Shown here: positions 1 through 9,140 of the stretch, piece by piece | Layout of the letters: every line of letters begins with the position of its first letter | Position numbering within the stretch: position 1 is the first letter of the stretch | NCBI RefSeq assembly: GCF_010728925.1 | Contig: NZ_AP022608.1 | Span: forward strand, 3,224,001-3,288,000 | Direction: 5' to 3' | DNA: 64,000 nucleotides | Source: Mycolicibacterium gadium | GTDB lineage: Bacteria; Actinomycetota; Actinomycetes; Mycobacteriales; Mycobacteriaceae | Position numbers and translations under genes: made by a program | The notes under the pieces: model-generated | Database searches by the model: none | What the model saw: only the letters and a program-made list of their open reading frames with translations | What the model was told of the DNA's origin: nothing

Positions 1-643
1 CCGTAACGTCGTCGAACTGAAGTGGCGTGTTCCAGTCGACACTGGTATCGGCATCATCCACTGAGCGCGTGCGGGGACCTCGGTCGCCCTGCTGGGCGCG
101 GGCCGAAGTGCCGGGCTCAGGCCTGGAGGCGTCGTCTGGGTCGTAGTTGAAGACGGTATTTCGGTTGAGCGCCACCAGTTCTCCCGAAAACTTCACGTAC
201 TCCGACTCGTATTGCAGGAAGACTCCGGTACCCACCCGGGTGCGCTTCTGCTCTACCGAGATGATCGTCGTAGTCCCCTGCAACCTGTCCCCCAAGTACA
301 GCGGTGTGTGGTATTGCCACTCGCTGCTGACGTTGACCGATCGGCTGAACGGCAGAGCCAGCGTGTCGGTGATGTTGCCCGTCATCTCCTGCCCGTCGAC
401 CAGATAGGGACTGGGCTGTCCGGGTGCCCAATACGGCGGCAGCCCCCACAGCGGGGTCATCGTCACCGGGGCCACGACGCCGAGGTAGCCGTGCGCCTTC
501 GCTGCCGCCTCGTCGTCATGCAGTGGGCAGGAAAAGGTGAAAACCTCCAGTTTGCGGCGGATGTCGTTCTGCGTCACCGAGTCGGCTCCTCGAAAGTGGA
601 TCTTCTCACCGACACGATCGCGTAACTCGTCAGCGGCGGCCAT
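1..643 (-). CDS. FAS1-like/MaoC-family enoyl-CoA hydratase, C-terminus cut by window edge
   Basis: The frame is open from an ATG at 643 to the window edge, 214 codons without a stop. The protein begins MAAADELRDRVGEKIHFRGA and contains the hot-dog signature region VAPVTMTPLWGLPPYW followed by RSVNVSSEWQYHTPLYLGDRL, typical of the FAS1-like N-terminal dehydratase domain of MaoC proteins, which hydrate CoA-bound enoyl groups. The start overlaps the stop of the upstream DUF35 gene by 14 bp, so they are co-transcribed. The trio dehydratase, DUF35 and thiolase-like protein mirrors the steroid side-chain set ChsH1/ChsH2/Ltp2. Whether a second hot-dog domain follows cannot be seen. Family assignment is fairly sure; the substrate is unknown. 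Confidence 0.7.
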   Translation of the reverse strand, partial: MAAADELRDRVGEKIHFRGADSVTQNDIRRKLEVFTFSCPLHDDEAAAKAHGYLGVVAPVTMTPLWGLPPYWAPGQPSPYLVDGQEMTGNITDTLALPFSRSVNVSSEWQYHTPLYLGDRLQGTTTIISVEQKRTRVGTGVFLQYESEYVKFSGELVALNRNTVFNYDPDDASRPEPGTSARAQQGDRGPRTRSVDDADTSVDWNTPLQFDDVT

Positions 644-1088
644 TGCCCCGCACTTCCGCAGCGGACAGCCGAAATGCCGGCAGCACAACATCATCGGCGA
701 CGTGCACGTAGACAACCTCGACGGCCGCATCAACCAGCATCGCCGTCCGGTCGGCAACTAGGTCCACTATCCGTGCCACCATCCGCACACCCTCATCCAT
801 TTCGACAACGGCGCACACGAACGGGACGGCCTCGTCGAACCCGGGATGCAGCGCGCGGTGAATAACCGTGTAGCTGAATACCACTCCCCTGCCCGACGAC
901 CTCTGCCAAGACCAGGAGTTACTGCCGCAGCCAGCACACGTCAGGCGAGGAACGTGACGCCAACGGCCGCACCTTGAACACCGCTGAAACGACAGCTCCT
1001 GACGTCGGCAATGCTCATAGAACTCCGCCGTGAGACCTTCCAGGGATGGCAACAGCGGTGCTGCGACATCCGTTTCCGTTCGCCTCAC
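630..1088 (-). CDS. DUF35 OB-fold zinc-ribbon protein (acyl-CoA-associated)
   Basis: A 152-residue protein with an N-terminal rubredoxin-like zinc ribbon (CSRCGRW near residue 37 and CAGC near residue 52) followed by an OB-fold (RGVVFSYTVIHRALHPGFDEAVPFVCAVVEM). This is the DUF35 architecture. In known systems the DUF35 part of ChsH2 binds the thiolase-like aldolase Ltp2 and is needed for retro-aldol cleavage of a CoA thioester. Here the thiolase-like gene lies just upstream (36 bp) and a MaoC-type dehydratase just downstream, so the ChsH2 functions appear split into separate polypeptides. Role in a hydratase-aldolase complex is inferred from family and context. Confidence 0.8.
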   Translation of the reverse strand: MRRTETDVAAPLLPSLEGLTAEFYEHCRRQELSFQRCSRCGRWRHVPRLTCAGCGSNSWSWQRSSGRGVVFSYTVIHRALHPGFDEAVPFVCAVVEMDEGVRMVARIVDLVADRTAMLVDAAVEVVYVHVADDVVLPAFRLSAAEVRGNGRR

Positions 1089-1124
1089 ATCGGGCCCCTT
1101 GTGAAGCGGCCAGTCACAACGCCG

Positions 1125-2291
1125 TCACCGACGCAATATGGCGAGAGCACCTGAACCCCATCCGCCGCCCATACCGGTCACTACGGCCAACTCCGCGTCG
1201 TGGACCTGGCGCTCCGCTAAGCCCCCGCGCAGTTGCCGCACCGCCTCGACCAGATTGTTCATCCCTTGCACGTGCGCTTCGGAGAGCAAACCGCCATTGA
1301 GATTCGTCGGCAACAGGCCGTCCGCGGCGATACACCCGTCGAGTACAAAATCCGCTGCTTCGCCCGGCTTGCAGAATCCGGCCGCTTCGATCTGCCGCAA
1401 CACGTTGACAGTGAAACTGTCGTAAACCTCGAGCAGATCGATATCAGACGGGGCGACACCGGCGTCGGCAAACGCGCGCGGCGCCGCCTCGGCGAGCCCG
1501 ATCTCCAATGGATCGGCCCTGTTGGCGAATTCGTCGACGGGAAATGGGCGACCTTCCGCCACGCTCATCACAAACACCGGCCGGTGCGGGCCGTCAGCCG
1601 CACATTCGGCCCCTGATACCACCACCGCTGCTGCGCCGTCGGTCTCCAAACTGCAATCGAACAAACACAACGGCGAACTGATCGGTGGAGCGTCGAGGTA
1701 GTCCTGCATCGTCAACTCACGGCCGCACATCACCGCATTCGAGTTGAGCTGCGCGTTAGCACGAAACGCAACTGCCACCGCCCCCATCGCTTCAGGCGGC
1801 ACGTCATACTTGCGGACGTAGCGGTCGGCCACGAGCGCATACTGGTGCACCGCCGACACCGCGCCCTGTGGCGCGTAATAATCCCGGACAACCTTGCCTA
1901 TCGCCATGTCCGCGCTCGATGCCATCCCGCGGGCACGCGGACCTGAGTATCCACACCAGCCCGCGGGAATGAGGACATGGCGAGCGACGCCCGACCAAAC
2001 CGCCATCGCCGCAGTTGCCAGACCCGCCACACTTGCCGCGCCTCCGGTATGGGAAGTCACCGCGTAACGAACATTCGTCAGGCCAAGATTCGCGATGAAA
2101 TCTTCGGCCGTGCCACCGTTGATCGGGCAGATGAGGCCATCGATCTCGCCAACCGACAGCCCGGCATCCACGATCGCGGCATGGGCCGCTTCAAGCTGCA
2201 GGCCAAGGTCCGTTGCCGACTCAGTGGCATCACGACGGTAGACCGTATGACCAACGCCGACGATGCAAGCCCTGTCCCGCAGCGAATTCAA
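1125..2291 (-). CDS. Thiolase-superfamily lipid-transfer protein / probable retro-aldolase (Ltp2-like)
   Basis: A 388-residue protein of the SCPx/Ltp thiolase-like family: N-terminal RACIVGVGHTVYRR, central LLEVYDSFTVNVLRQIEAAGF, and C-terminal LNGGLLSEAHVQGMNN. The region where condensing thiolases place the nucleophilic cysteine reads TSHTGGAASVAG and has no cysteine, so ordinary thiolysis is unlikely. Members of this non-condensing group that sit next to DUF35 genes (Ltp2) perform retro-aldol cleavage of hydroxyacyl-CoA. It overlaps the upstream CoA-transferase by 4 bp (ATGA), so CoA activation, hydration and cleavage genes form one unit. The substrate, perhaps an aryl-propenoyl-CoA, is inference. 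Confidence 0.75.
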   Translation of the reverse strand: MNSLRDRACIVGVGHTVYRRDATESATDLGLQLEAAHAAIVDAGLSVGEIDGLICPINGGTAEDFIANLGLTNVRYAVTSHTGGAASVAGLATAAMAVWSGVARHVLIPAGWCGYSGPRARGMASSADMAIGKVVRDYYAPQGAVSAVHQYALVADRYVRKYDVPPEAMGAVAVAFRANAQLNSNAVMCGRELTMQDYLDAPPISSPLCLFDCSLETDGAAAVVVSGAECAADGPHRPVFVMSVAEGRPFPVDEFANRADPLEIGLAEAAPRAFADAGVAPSDIDLLEVYDSFTVNVLRQIEAAGFCKPGEAADFVLDGCIAADGLLPTNLNGGLLSEAHVQGMNNLVEAVRQLRGGLAERQVHDAELAVVTGMGGGWGSGALAILRR

Positions 2292-3541
2292 TGCCCGGGA
2301 ACCTCTCCGTCAACGTCGACCGCCCCGACGACGCCACTCGATACCAGCGCCTCGTACTCCGAGTCGGCCAAGCCGAGCCACTCAGTCAGCACCTCTTGGC
2401 CGTGGATCCCGAGACGGGGCCCGGTGCTGCGCACGGATCCGGGAAAGTTCGTCAACCTCGGCACCACCCCGGTGACGCGGACCGGACCCAATTCCTGGTC
2501 AGCGACCTCGACCAGGCTCTCGCGAGCCGCGAACGTGGGACTGGAGAACATCTCTGCCGGCGTGAAGATCCGCGCAGCCACGACACCCGCGCTCGCGCAG
2601 GCCTTTTCGACAATATCGGAGTTGTTTTCGGCGAACCACTGGCGAACCATCTCGCCGAGCTCCTCGCGGTGCAACATCTGCAGTTCCTGTGTCGCGTACT
2701 TCGGATCGTTGCGCAGAGTCGTGCCGCCCAGCAGTTCGAGCAGGCTCTGTACTGACCGGACGGTGCCGGTCGCCACGGTGTACCACACCCCATCGCAACT
2801 GAGATAAGTATCTGACACCGGTGACGGGCTGACCGGAAACTGGTTGCCCTGACGCTCGGCAACATAGTTCAACTGGTCGTAGAGGATTACCTGCCAGTCG
2901 ATTCCACGAAACAGTGACTCGTAGAGAGCCAGGTCGATACATTCCCCATCGAAGCGATTCCCGATCGCTTCACGTTTGAAGAGTGCTCCGGCAACAGCGA
3001 ACGCACCCATGATTCCTGTCGTGACATCGCCCAGGGAGAAACCGAAATGCGTCGGTGGTCGGTCAGGGTGCCCGGTGATGTGTACCGCTCCGCTCATGGC
3101 CTCGCCGACCCGTCCGTATCCCGGCTTTGCGCTCTCCGGGCCGATCTGGCCATACCCAGAAATCCGCAACATGATCAGCCGCGGGTTCGCTGCGTGCAGT
3201 TCCTCCCATCCCAGTCCCCAACGCTCGAGCGTTCCCGGGCGGAAGTTTTCGATCACCACGTCGGCGCGTTCGACCATTTTGCGCACCAGCGCTTGCCCCT
3301 CGGGGAGACGCAGATCGATAGCGACGCTTGACTTGTTCCGCGCCGCGGACTTCCACCAAAGGTGCACTCCGTCTTTCCTCGGACCGGACCCGCGCAACAT
3401 GTCGCCTGAGCCGGGGTCTTCGATCTTGATGACCTGTGCTCCGAAGTCGCCGATCAGCGACGCAGCGAAAGGCGCCGCGATCACGTGCCCCAGCTCGAGG
3501 ACGGTCAGACCGTCGAACAGGCTCTCCATATTGGCAGACAC
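2288..3541 (-). CDS. CaiB/BaiF family (class III) CoA-transferase
   Basis: A 417-residue protein with class III CoA-transferase signatures: LTVLELGHVIAAPFAASLIGDFGA at the N-terminus, VIKIEDPGSGD, SVAIDLRLPEGQALV, ADVVIENFRPGTLERWGLG, and FSLGDVTTGIMGAF, whose aspartate corresponds to the catalytic Asp that forms the acyl anhydride. Such enzymes move CoA from a donor thioester to a carboxylic acid. It is the first gene of the CoA module and overlaps the thiolase-like gene by 4 bp. It probably activates a carboxylate intermediate for the downstream hydratase/aldolase. Substrate not determinable. Confidence 0.88.
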   Translation of the reverse strand: MSANMESLFDGLTVLELGHVIAAPFAASLIGDFGAQVIKIEDPGSGDMLRGSGPRKDGVHLWWKSAARNKSSVAIDLRLPEGQALVRKMVERADVVIENFRPGTLERWGLGWEELHAANPRLIMLRISGYGQIGPESAKPGYGRVGEAMSGAVHITGHPDRPPTHFGFSLGDVTTGIMGAFAVAGALFKREAIGNRFDGECIDLALYESLFRGIDWQVILYDQLNYVAERQGNQFPVSPSPVSDTYLSCDGVWYTVATGTVRSVQSLLELLGGTTLRNDPKYATQELQMLHREELGEMVRQWFAENNSDIVEKACASAGVVAARIFTPAEMFSSPTFAARESLVEVADQELGPVRVTGVVPRLTNFPGSVRSTGPRLGIHGQEVLTEWLGLADSEYEALVSSGVVGAVDVDGEVPGH

Positions 3542-3595
3542 TTAACTCCTTTGGTGCGGCGGCGTGACATCTACTGCGTGCGATACCGGTCGCAG

Positions 3596-4627
3596 CTATG
3601 CCGATGGGTCGATCAGTATCTTTACGTGTGCATCGCGGTTGACGCGCAATTCCTCGAAGCCCTGACTGATCACGGCATCCAACGGGATCTCGTCGGTGAT
3701 GAGTTCACCGAGGCTGATCGCCCCCGTAGCTAGTAAGTCAAGAATCGCCGGGACCTGCCTTTGCGCTTCGTAACAAAATGAGAAGCCAATATCTGCTTCG
3801 CGCATGATGCTTCGATTGATGTCGATACCAGCCGGAGCCTCCCAAATCGCCACGACCATCAATCGACCGCGGGGGCGCAGCACGCCCAACGCCGCATCAA
3901 GCGCGGGTTGTACGCCGGCAGCGTCGAAGGAGATGTCGACGCCGTTTCCGTTCGTCAACGTCCGAACCACCTCAACTGCATCCTCAGCCAGAGGATCGAT
4001 TACGCGCGTAGCCCCGACCCGGTGAGCGGCAACGCGGCGCGTCGCCGAAACCTCACTGACGATGACCTGAGTCGCACCTTTGGCAAGTGAGAACTGCACC
4101 AGGGCGAGGCCGATCGGGCCAGCGCCGGCGATGAAGACGGTCCCACCCGCTGCCAACCCGCTACGGCGGACAGCGTGGTACGCCGACGCGATCGGTTCAA
4201 CGACGGCAGCCTCGGCGAGACTGATCTCATCCGGGATGCGAAACAACGCCTTCGTCGGCAACGACGCGTAGCGGGCAAGTGCTCCGTTGACAGCGAAGCC
4301 GATGAAACCGACTGTTCCGCAGAGTGCTTCAGCCCCCTGTTTGCAGAAGCCGCATTCACCGCAGCCGAAAACGCCGACGCCGCAGACTCGGTCACCTTCG
4401 GTGAACTCGCGCACGCCGGGCCCGACGCCGACCACCGTCCCGGAATATTCGTGGCCAATGACGACCCCTGGCGCAGCATGCATCGGACCGGCGATGTACT
4501 CATGCAGGTCTGTGCCGCAGATCCCCGCTCGGGCCACCTCGATGACCACTTCGCCCGCACGTGGACTCGGGTCGGGAAGCTCTTCAATCCGCACGTCTTC
4601 GCGGCCGTGATAAATAGCTGCGCGCAC
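3596..4627 (-). CDS. Zinc-dependent medium-chain alcohol dehydrogenase
   Basis: A 343-residue MDR enzyme with GTG start. Catalytic zinc motifs are AGICGTDLHEY and GHEYSGTVVGVG; structural zinc cysteines lie in GCGECGFCKQGAEALC; the NAD-binding fold shows GTVFIAGAGPIGLALVQ. It resembles butanediol/sorbitol-type dehydrogenases. It is close paralog-like in layout to the enzyme at 26472-27497. It lies between the CoA-transferase and an oxygenase beta gene and probably oxidises an alcohol or dihydrodiol-derived intermediate. Specific substrate unknown. Confidence 0.85.
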   Translation of the reverse strand: MRAAIYHGREDVRIEELPDPSPRAGEVVIEVARAGICGTDLHEYIAGPMHAAPGVVIGHEYSGTVVGVGPGVREFTEGDRVCGVGVFGCGECGFCKQGAEALCGTVGFIGFAVNGALARYASLPTKALFRIPDEISLAEAAVVEPIASAYHAVRRSGLAAGGTVFIAGAGPIGLALVQFSLAKGATQVIVSEVSATRRVAAHRVGATRVIDPLAEDAVEVVRTLTNGNGVDISFDAAGVQPALDAALGVLRPRGRLMVVAIWEAPAGIDINRSIMREADIGFSFCYEAQRQVPAILDLLATGAISLGELITDEIPLDAVISQGFEELRVNRDAHVKILIDPSA

Positions 4628-4733
4628 CTACCGGCCTACCTTAAGGACAGACCCAAATTCGCTCGGCCACAACGTTCGTGGGCCGGAGTTTCGGCGGAGG
4701 CGCCGCCGTAATGATGTCAAGCTCACCGGCACC

Positions 4734-5276
4734 TTAGATCCAGAATGACAGGTTGTGCGTGGGCAATGTGGTGTGATCCAGCAGGATCTCGCGCTGGACC
4801 AGTTTCAAACCCGTCTCGTCGCGACGAATAATGTCTCGGCGCTCGGCAGCGACTGTCTCCGCCTTAGGCTCGTCCGCGCGCGTGCGCACCAGCAACGCAT
4901 TCGACGTCACACGGTACTCATCGCTGTCCTCACCAGACCTGACCCTGACATTGGTGATGTAGTGCCGGATCCGCGACGGAGGATCCTCAGCCCAATCCGA
5001 CGACGTTCGGTGCCGCTGAATACGCATCTTCAGACTCGTGTAGTTATCACTCAGGTGCATAGAGCGCTCAGAGAACCCCGGGCCACCTGCTCTGCGAAGC
5101 GTCTGACGGACGCGCGCGAAATAGTGCACATTCGGTGCCAGCAATTCCAGCCACTCTTCGAACTCATCGCGATCCAACAGATCGGCCTCGTCGAAAAGGA
5201 AGTCTTCGATTTCCTCGCGCACGTCGCGCGAAACCCTCGCAGCCTTAGGTGGATCCTGCGGCACCGTTGTCGTCAT
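4734..5276 (-). CDS. Aromatic-ring-hydroxylating dioxygenase beta subunit
   Basis: A 180-residue NTF2/SnoaL-fold protein. Markers are FDEADLLDRDEFEEWLELLAPNVHYF near residues 28-53 and DPPSRIRHYITNVRV, plus the C-terminal ILLDHTTLPTHNLSFWI. Beta subunits give structure to alpha3beta3 dioxygenases and carry no cofactor. Its start overlaps the stop of the alpha gene by 4 bp, so the two are translated together. It is paralogous to the beta subunit at 29830-30339. Confidence 0.88.
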   Translation of the reverse strand: MTTTVPQDPPKAARVSRDVREEIEDFLFDEADLLDRDEFEEWLELLAPNVHYFARVRQTLRRAGGPGFSERSMHLSDNYTSLKMRIQRHRTSSDWAEDPPSRIRHYITNVRVRSGEDSDEYRVTSNALLVRTRADEPKAETVAAERRDIIRRDETGLKLVQREILLDHTTLPTHNLSFWI

Positions 5277-6607
5277 ACGTTCTCATCCCTTCTCGGTGTG
5301 GCCAGATAGTCGAAGTACTGCTTCCAGTACTCGCGCTGATTCTGTTCGGCGTAGCCACTGGCCAACGGTCGTCCCGGGCCCAGCCACGTTGGATCAGGAG
5401 CCAGATTGTCCAGTCCCATCTCCAGGTTCAGCTCCACACCACCAGCCAACTCGCCGCGTGTTCCCTTGGTAATAGCCTGGAATATCTCGGCGTCATCCTG
5501 CTCGAAGACACCCCCGACCCCGAACGTCCGAACATAAGTCTCAAACGACTGCTGCTTGAACTCTTCGGGCGCGTTGCGCTCCACGAAGAACCACGACCAC
5601 ACCTCCATACGAGCTGCGTCCAAGGGACGCCATTGCCGCAAGGTCAGAATGGGCACCGGCATAGACTGCCCGTCCTTGGCGATGAAGGCGTTCAAGAAGG
5701 ACAAGTTCGGGAACACATTGCCATGAATGAACATCGTCCGTTTCAGCATCTCGCCATGGACGTCATCGCCGTAACCCTCGCTGAGACCGGAGACGATTTC
5801 CTCCGGATAGCCCATGTACGGCGGTGCGGGTATGCCGGGTGGTGCGCCTAGAACGCCCGCCCCGTGCCCGCCCGATAGGCTGACGTGGGCCGGCGAAACG
5901 GCCACATTATCGGGCGGTAACAACCCCAGCTCACACATCGAACGGTGCGTCATGACCGTGTGATAGCCGTCCCCAACAAAGTTGTCGGCGCCGGTCTTCC
6001 AGTTCGCGTCAATCACCCAACGCTGCGGGGCACCCCACGCCTCAAGGCCGGTCGGGCTCTTCTTCATCATCAAGTCGAGATACCAGCGCATGTCCCCGAG
6101 GTACTCATCCAGTCCCGGCGCCTCATCCGACACACACCCGAAGACAAGGCCCGCGTACGAGTCCAGCATCGGCAGAGCGCGCAACCCTAGCCGACTCTTG
6201 TCGAACGCAGCACCGTACACTGCCTGCTGCGCAGGTATCGCGATGAGATCACCGTTGTTTCGATAGGTCCAACCGTGGTACGGACACTGGAACGCCGACT
6301 CATTCCCAGACTCGGTTCGGCAAAGCAGCGTGCCGCGGTGCCGACACGAGTTCGACATCGCCCGAATCGTCATATCCTGCTGCCGCGCGACAATAATTGA
6401 GTTATCAGCGATGTAGCGCACTACATAGTCACCCGCATTGGGGATCTCGTCTTCGTGGCAGAGAAACTGCCAGGTCCTACCAAATACTCGCTTCAATTCA
6501 AGCTCGTAAAGCGCTGCATTAGCGATGAGAGACGCAGGGAGGCGACCCTTTAGGATGGAGCCGCGCGCATTCTCTAATGTTCGCATTGTCGTCGCATCAG
6601 GCGCCAT
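5273..6607 (-). CDS. Rieske ring-hydroxylating dioxygenase alpha subunit
   Basis: With the start at ATG 6607 (GGTGG upstream; N-terminus lines up with the paralogs here) the protein has 444 residues; the frame stays open to 6712. Rieske ligands are Cys88/His90 in SCRHRG and Cys108/His111 in CPYHGW; the mononuclear iron site is in the segment DNFVGDGYHTVMTH. It has the same subgroup features as the alpha subunit at 28402-29769 (GHGAGVLG, FIHGNVFPNLSF). It hydroxylates an aromatic ring with O2 and electrons from a ferredoxin. The pair has no dedicated ferredoxin or reductase beside it and may borrow those elsewhere in the island. Confidence 0.9.
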   Translation of the reverse strand: MAPDATTMRTLENARGSILKGRLPASLIANAALYELELKRVFGRTWQFLCHEDEIPNAGDYVVRYIADNSIIVARQQDMTIRAMSNSCRHRGTLLCRTESGNESAFQCPYHGWTYRNNGDLIAIPAQQAVYGAAFDKSRLGLRALPMLDSYAGLVFGCVSDEAPGLDEYLGDMRWYLDLMMKKSPTGLEAWGAPQRWVIDANWKTGADNFVGDGYHTVMTHRSMCELGLLPPDNVAVSPAHVSLSGGHGAGVLGAPPGIPAPPYMGYPEEIVSGLSEGYGDDVHGEMLKRTMFIHGNVFPNLSFLNAFIAKDGQSMPVPILTLRQWRPLDAARMEVWSWFFVERNAPEEFKQQSFETYVRTFGVGGVFEQDDAEIFQAITKGTRGELAGGVELNLEMGLDNLAPDPTWLGPGRPLASGYAEQNQREYWKQYFDYLATPRRDENV

Positions 6608-6946
6608 CGAATCCACCGGGCGCACCTTCCTATCGATTTGTGCCCGTAGAACGTGAGCACTCATGTGGGCTACACCACACGGAAGCTTACATAGGATGAT
6701 AACTGTTTGCAAGCTATTATTTAGGCCACCGCGGTAACGGCGGTATCAGCCGGCATCCCCTCGCAGACCGACGTCTGCCACCCAGGACTCCAACCGAACA
6801 GGGTTCTTCTCGACACTCGCGGCCCTTGGTCCACCAATCCCGCCATCTGACCCGACTTCTGCAGACCCACAGCGACCCTGGCATGTTGCAGGTTCGCTAG
6901 GCCGGACTGAGAGTCGTTCGTTGAGCGATCCGGCCGCGGCTTTCAT
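6608..6946. other. Intergenic region, likely promoter of the 6607 oxygenase operon
   Basis: About 340 bp between the oxygenase alpha start and the MarR stop. An AT-richer patch at 6690-6725 (around GATGATAACTG and GCTATTATTTAG) stands out from the GC-rich flanks and is a plausible promoter location. No gene or clear terminator hairpin was recognised. Confidence 0.35.
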
Positions 6947-7375
6947 TCAGTGTTTGGCGGCGGCGCTGACTCTTGCTATCGCATCGCGCAGCGCCCTCAG
7001 TTCATTACCCTCAAGTGCCGCAAGCGCTTCGGGAGCCGGGTCGTCGACCGCATTGATGGTGGCCACCATCGACCAGCCGGCGTCGGTCAGTGATACCACT
7101 TTGTACCGCCGGTTGGTGGGAATAGTCTGACGCATGACTAGGCCGCGGTCCTCCAGATCGTTGACGGCCACCGTGGCCGCCGGGGGATCGATTGTCACGG
7201 CGTGCGCGACCTCTTTGACGGTCATCGAACCGCGGGACAGCCGGAGCAGGATCCGGATGCGACTGAAAGGTAGGCCCGTCTGGTCGACGGTCGCTCGCCT
7301 CCAACTGTCGCGGTTGTCGGTGACCAGTGCGGTCATCGCGCGCCAGACCTCGTCCGCTTCCGGATTACGCGACAT
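6947..7375 (-). CDS. MarR-family transcriptional regulator
   Basis: A 142-residue winged-helix protein. The core is SRIRILLRLSRGSMTVKEVAHAVTIDPPAATVAVNDLEDRGLVMRQ followed by NRRYKVVSLTDAG, matching the recognition helix and wing of MarR proteins. Its start lies 11 bp inside the end of the upstream transporter gene, so it is the second gene of a transporter-regulator operon and probably controls that transporter by responding to an aromatic ligand. Confidence 0.88.
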   Translation of the reverse strand: MSRNPEADEVWRAMTALVTDNRDSWRRATVDQTGLPFSRIRILLRLSRGSMTVKEVAHAVTIDPPAATVAVNDLEDRGLVMRQTIPTNRRYKVVSLTDAGWSMVATINAVDDPAPEALAALEGNELRALRDAIARVSAAAKH

Positions 7376-8825
7376 CGGCAGCCTCCCGTCGCGGATCGGT
7401 TCCTGCGATCAGCGGCGCCAGATGCTCTGCTGAGCGCAGCGCGCGCTTCGACGTCGAGTAGACACCGAGCGTGAAGATCAGCACACCAACTCCAGCGAAC
7501 ACTAGCCATAGGGGCTGGGCGGAGACCGCGAAATCGACGTTGGTGTCGCCCAATGCCGCACCAGCGACCGGGCCACATATGGCCACACCGATGGCGACGC
7601 CCACCTGTCGGCTCGTGGATGTGATAGCCGCCGCCGCACCGGCGCGGTCGGTCGGCATACCGCTGACGGCCGCGGTTGTGACCGGTGCGTTCACCATCGA
7701 AGTACCGACGCCGAAAACCGCAAAGGCGACCAGCATTCGCCATTGCGGGGTAGCGTCGCTCATCTGCGCGAACATGAGAGTCGCGGCGACGATCAATGCG
7801 CCGGCGATCATCAGCGACGGTCTGGCACCAAATCGCCCCACCAGCCGGCCAGACAAGGGCGAGAAGATGAATGCGCCGACGGCCACGGGCAGAAACATCA
7901 GCCCGGTATTCACCGCTGAAAGCCCGCGCTCCCCTTGCAAATAGATTGACATCATGAACAGGAACGCGCCCCATGCAGCGAATGCGCACACCGCGATGGC
8001 CGTCGCCGAAGCAAACGGGATGCTGCGGAAGAATCGGAGCTCGACGAACGGGTCGAGGCGGCGTGACTCGTAGCGCAGGAATGTCGCGAAGGCCAGCGCT
8101 GCGAGGCAACAGCTAACGACGACGCGGGTGTCGGTCCAGCCCATCCCTGGCCCTTCGATGAGCACGAACACCAGTCCGAACAGGAAGGCCATGCCCAGGA
8201 CCAAGCCGATCAGGTCGACGTCGCGCATGGTGACCGACTTGGATTCGGGAACGAAGATCGCGGTCAACAGCACCGCAAGCGCGCAGATCGGCACGTTGAT
8301 CCAGAACACTGCTCGCCAGTCAACATACTCGAGAAGTATTCCGCCCATGATCGGACCCAAGGCCATCGAGATGCCTACGACGCCCCCCCATATGCCGATG
8401 ACGCGCGCGCGCTCCACTCTGCCGGTGAACACCTGCGTGACGATCGACAACCCAGCAGGAGTGAGCATCGAACCGCCGATCGCCTGCAGGAAGCGGGCGC
8501 CGATCAGCGTTTCGACGTTGGGAGCCACGCTGCACAGTAGGGAGGCCGACGCAAAGATTGTCAACCCGATCTGCAACGTACGCCGCCGACCGAATCGGTC
8601 GGCCATGGCACCCGAGAGCAGCAATAGCGAGGCCACCATCAAGGTGTAGATGTCAATGACCCACTGCATTTGCGAAGGCGACGCCGAAAGGTCGGCGCGG
8701 ATGCTCGGGATTGCAACGTTGGCGATGGTCACGTCGATCGACACAATGAGCACGCTCAGGCAGCAGGACGCCAGGACGAAGGCCTTGTGCCGGCGGCTCA
8801 GTCGTTCGACAACAGTTTCATTCAC
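7365..8825 (-). CDS. MFS efflux transporter, DHA2 (EmrB/QacA) family
   Basis: A 486-residue membrane protein with about 14 hydrophobic segments. It carries MFS motif A (GAMADRFGRRRTL near residue 75) and the antiporter motif C region GISMALGPIMGGILLEYVDWRAVFWINVP typical of drug:H+ antiporters. It is followed by an overlapping marR gene. Export of toxic aromatics or pathway intermediates is the likely role. Confidence 0.9.
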   Translation of the reverse strand: MNETVVERLSRRHKAFVLASCCLSVLIVSIDVTIANVAIPSIRADLSASPSQMQWVIDIYTLMVASLLLLSGAMADRFGRRRTLQIGLTIFASASLLCSVAPNVETLIGARFLQAIGGSMLTPAGLSIVTQVFTGRVERARVIGIWGGVVGISMALGPIMGGILLEYVDWRAVFWINVPICALAVLLTAIFVPESKSVTMRDVDLIGLVLGMAFLFGLVFVLIEGPGMGWTDTRVVVSCCLAALAFATFLRYESRRLDPFVELRFFRSIPFASATAIAVCAFAAWGAFLFMMSIYLQGERGLSAVNTGLMFLPVAVGAFIFSPLSGRLVGRFGARPSLMIAGALIVAATLMFAQMSDATPQWRMLVAFAVFGVGTSMVNAPVTTAAVSGMPTDRAGAAAAITSTSRQVGVAIGVAICGPVAGAALGDTNVDFAVSAQPLWLVFAGVGVLIFTLGVYSTSKRALRSAEHLAPLIAGTDPRREAADVA

Positions 8826-9140
8826 ACAACTATTTTGAAACTACAACTGATGCTAGCGCAAGTCGGCGTGTACCAGTCGATTGCGTGCTGCCCGACCCGA
8901 CGCCGGACATAGCCGCCGCCGCGGGCATCGGAGGGGTTCCGGGGGAAACAGCCGCGTGTCACATACCCGCAACGGCGCGATGCCGTGTCCCGAGTCGATT
9001 TTCTAATCGGTCGCTTATCGTCTGGGGCGCCGATGCACGGCCGACTGACGCCCTACGTCAAATAGCAGTTCTCCCACAGGATTTCGACTGCGAGAAAGGT
9101 CACCGTCCGCAGTCGACGCCTTCCAGCGCATCGACGCAGT
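8826..9140. other. Intergenic region upstream of the MFS gene
   Basis: About 315 bp between the aldehyde dehydrogenase stop and the MFS start. Just upstream of the MFS start (8828-8845) TAGTT occurs twice on the minus strand with about a 6 bp spacer, and a small perfect inverted repeat CGATT/AATCG lies at 8996-9009. Either could be a regulatory site. No gene was recognised. Confidence 0.3.
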
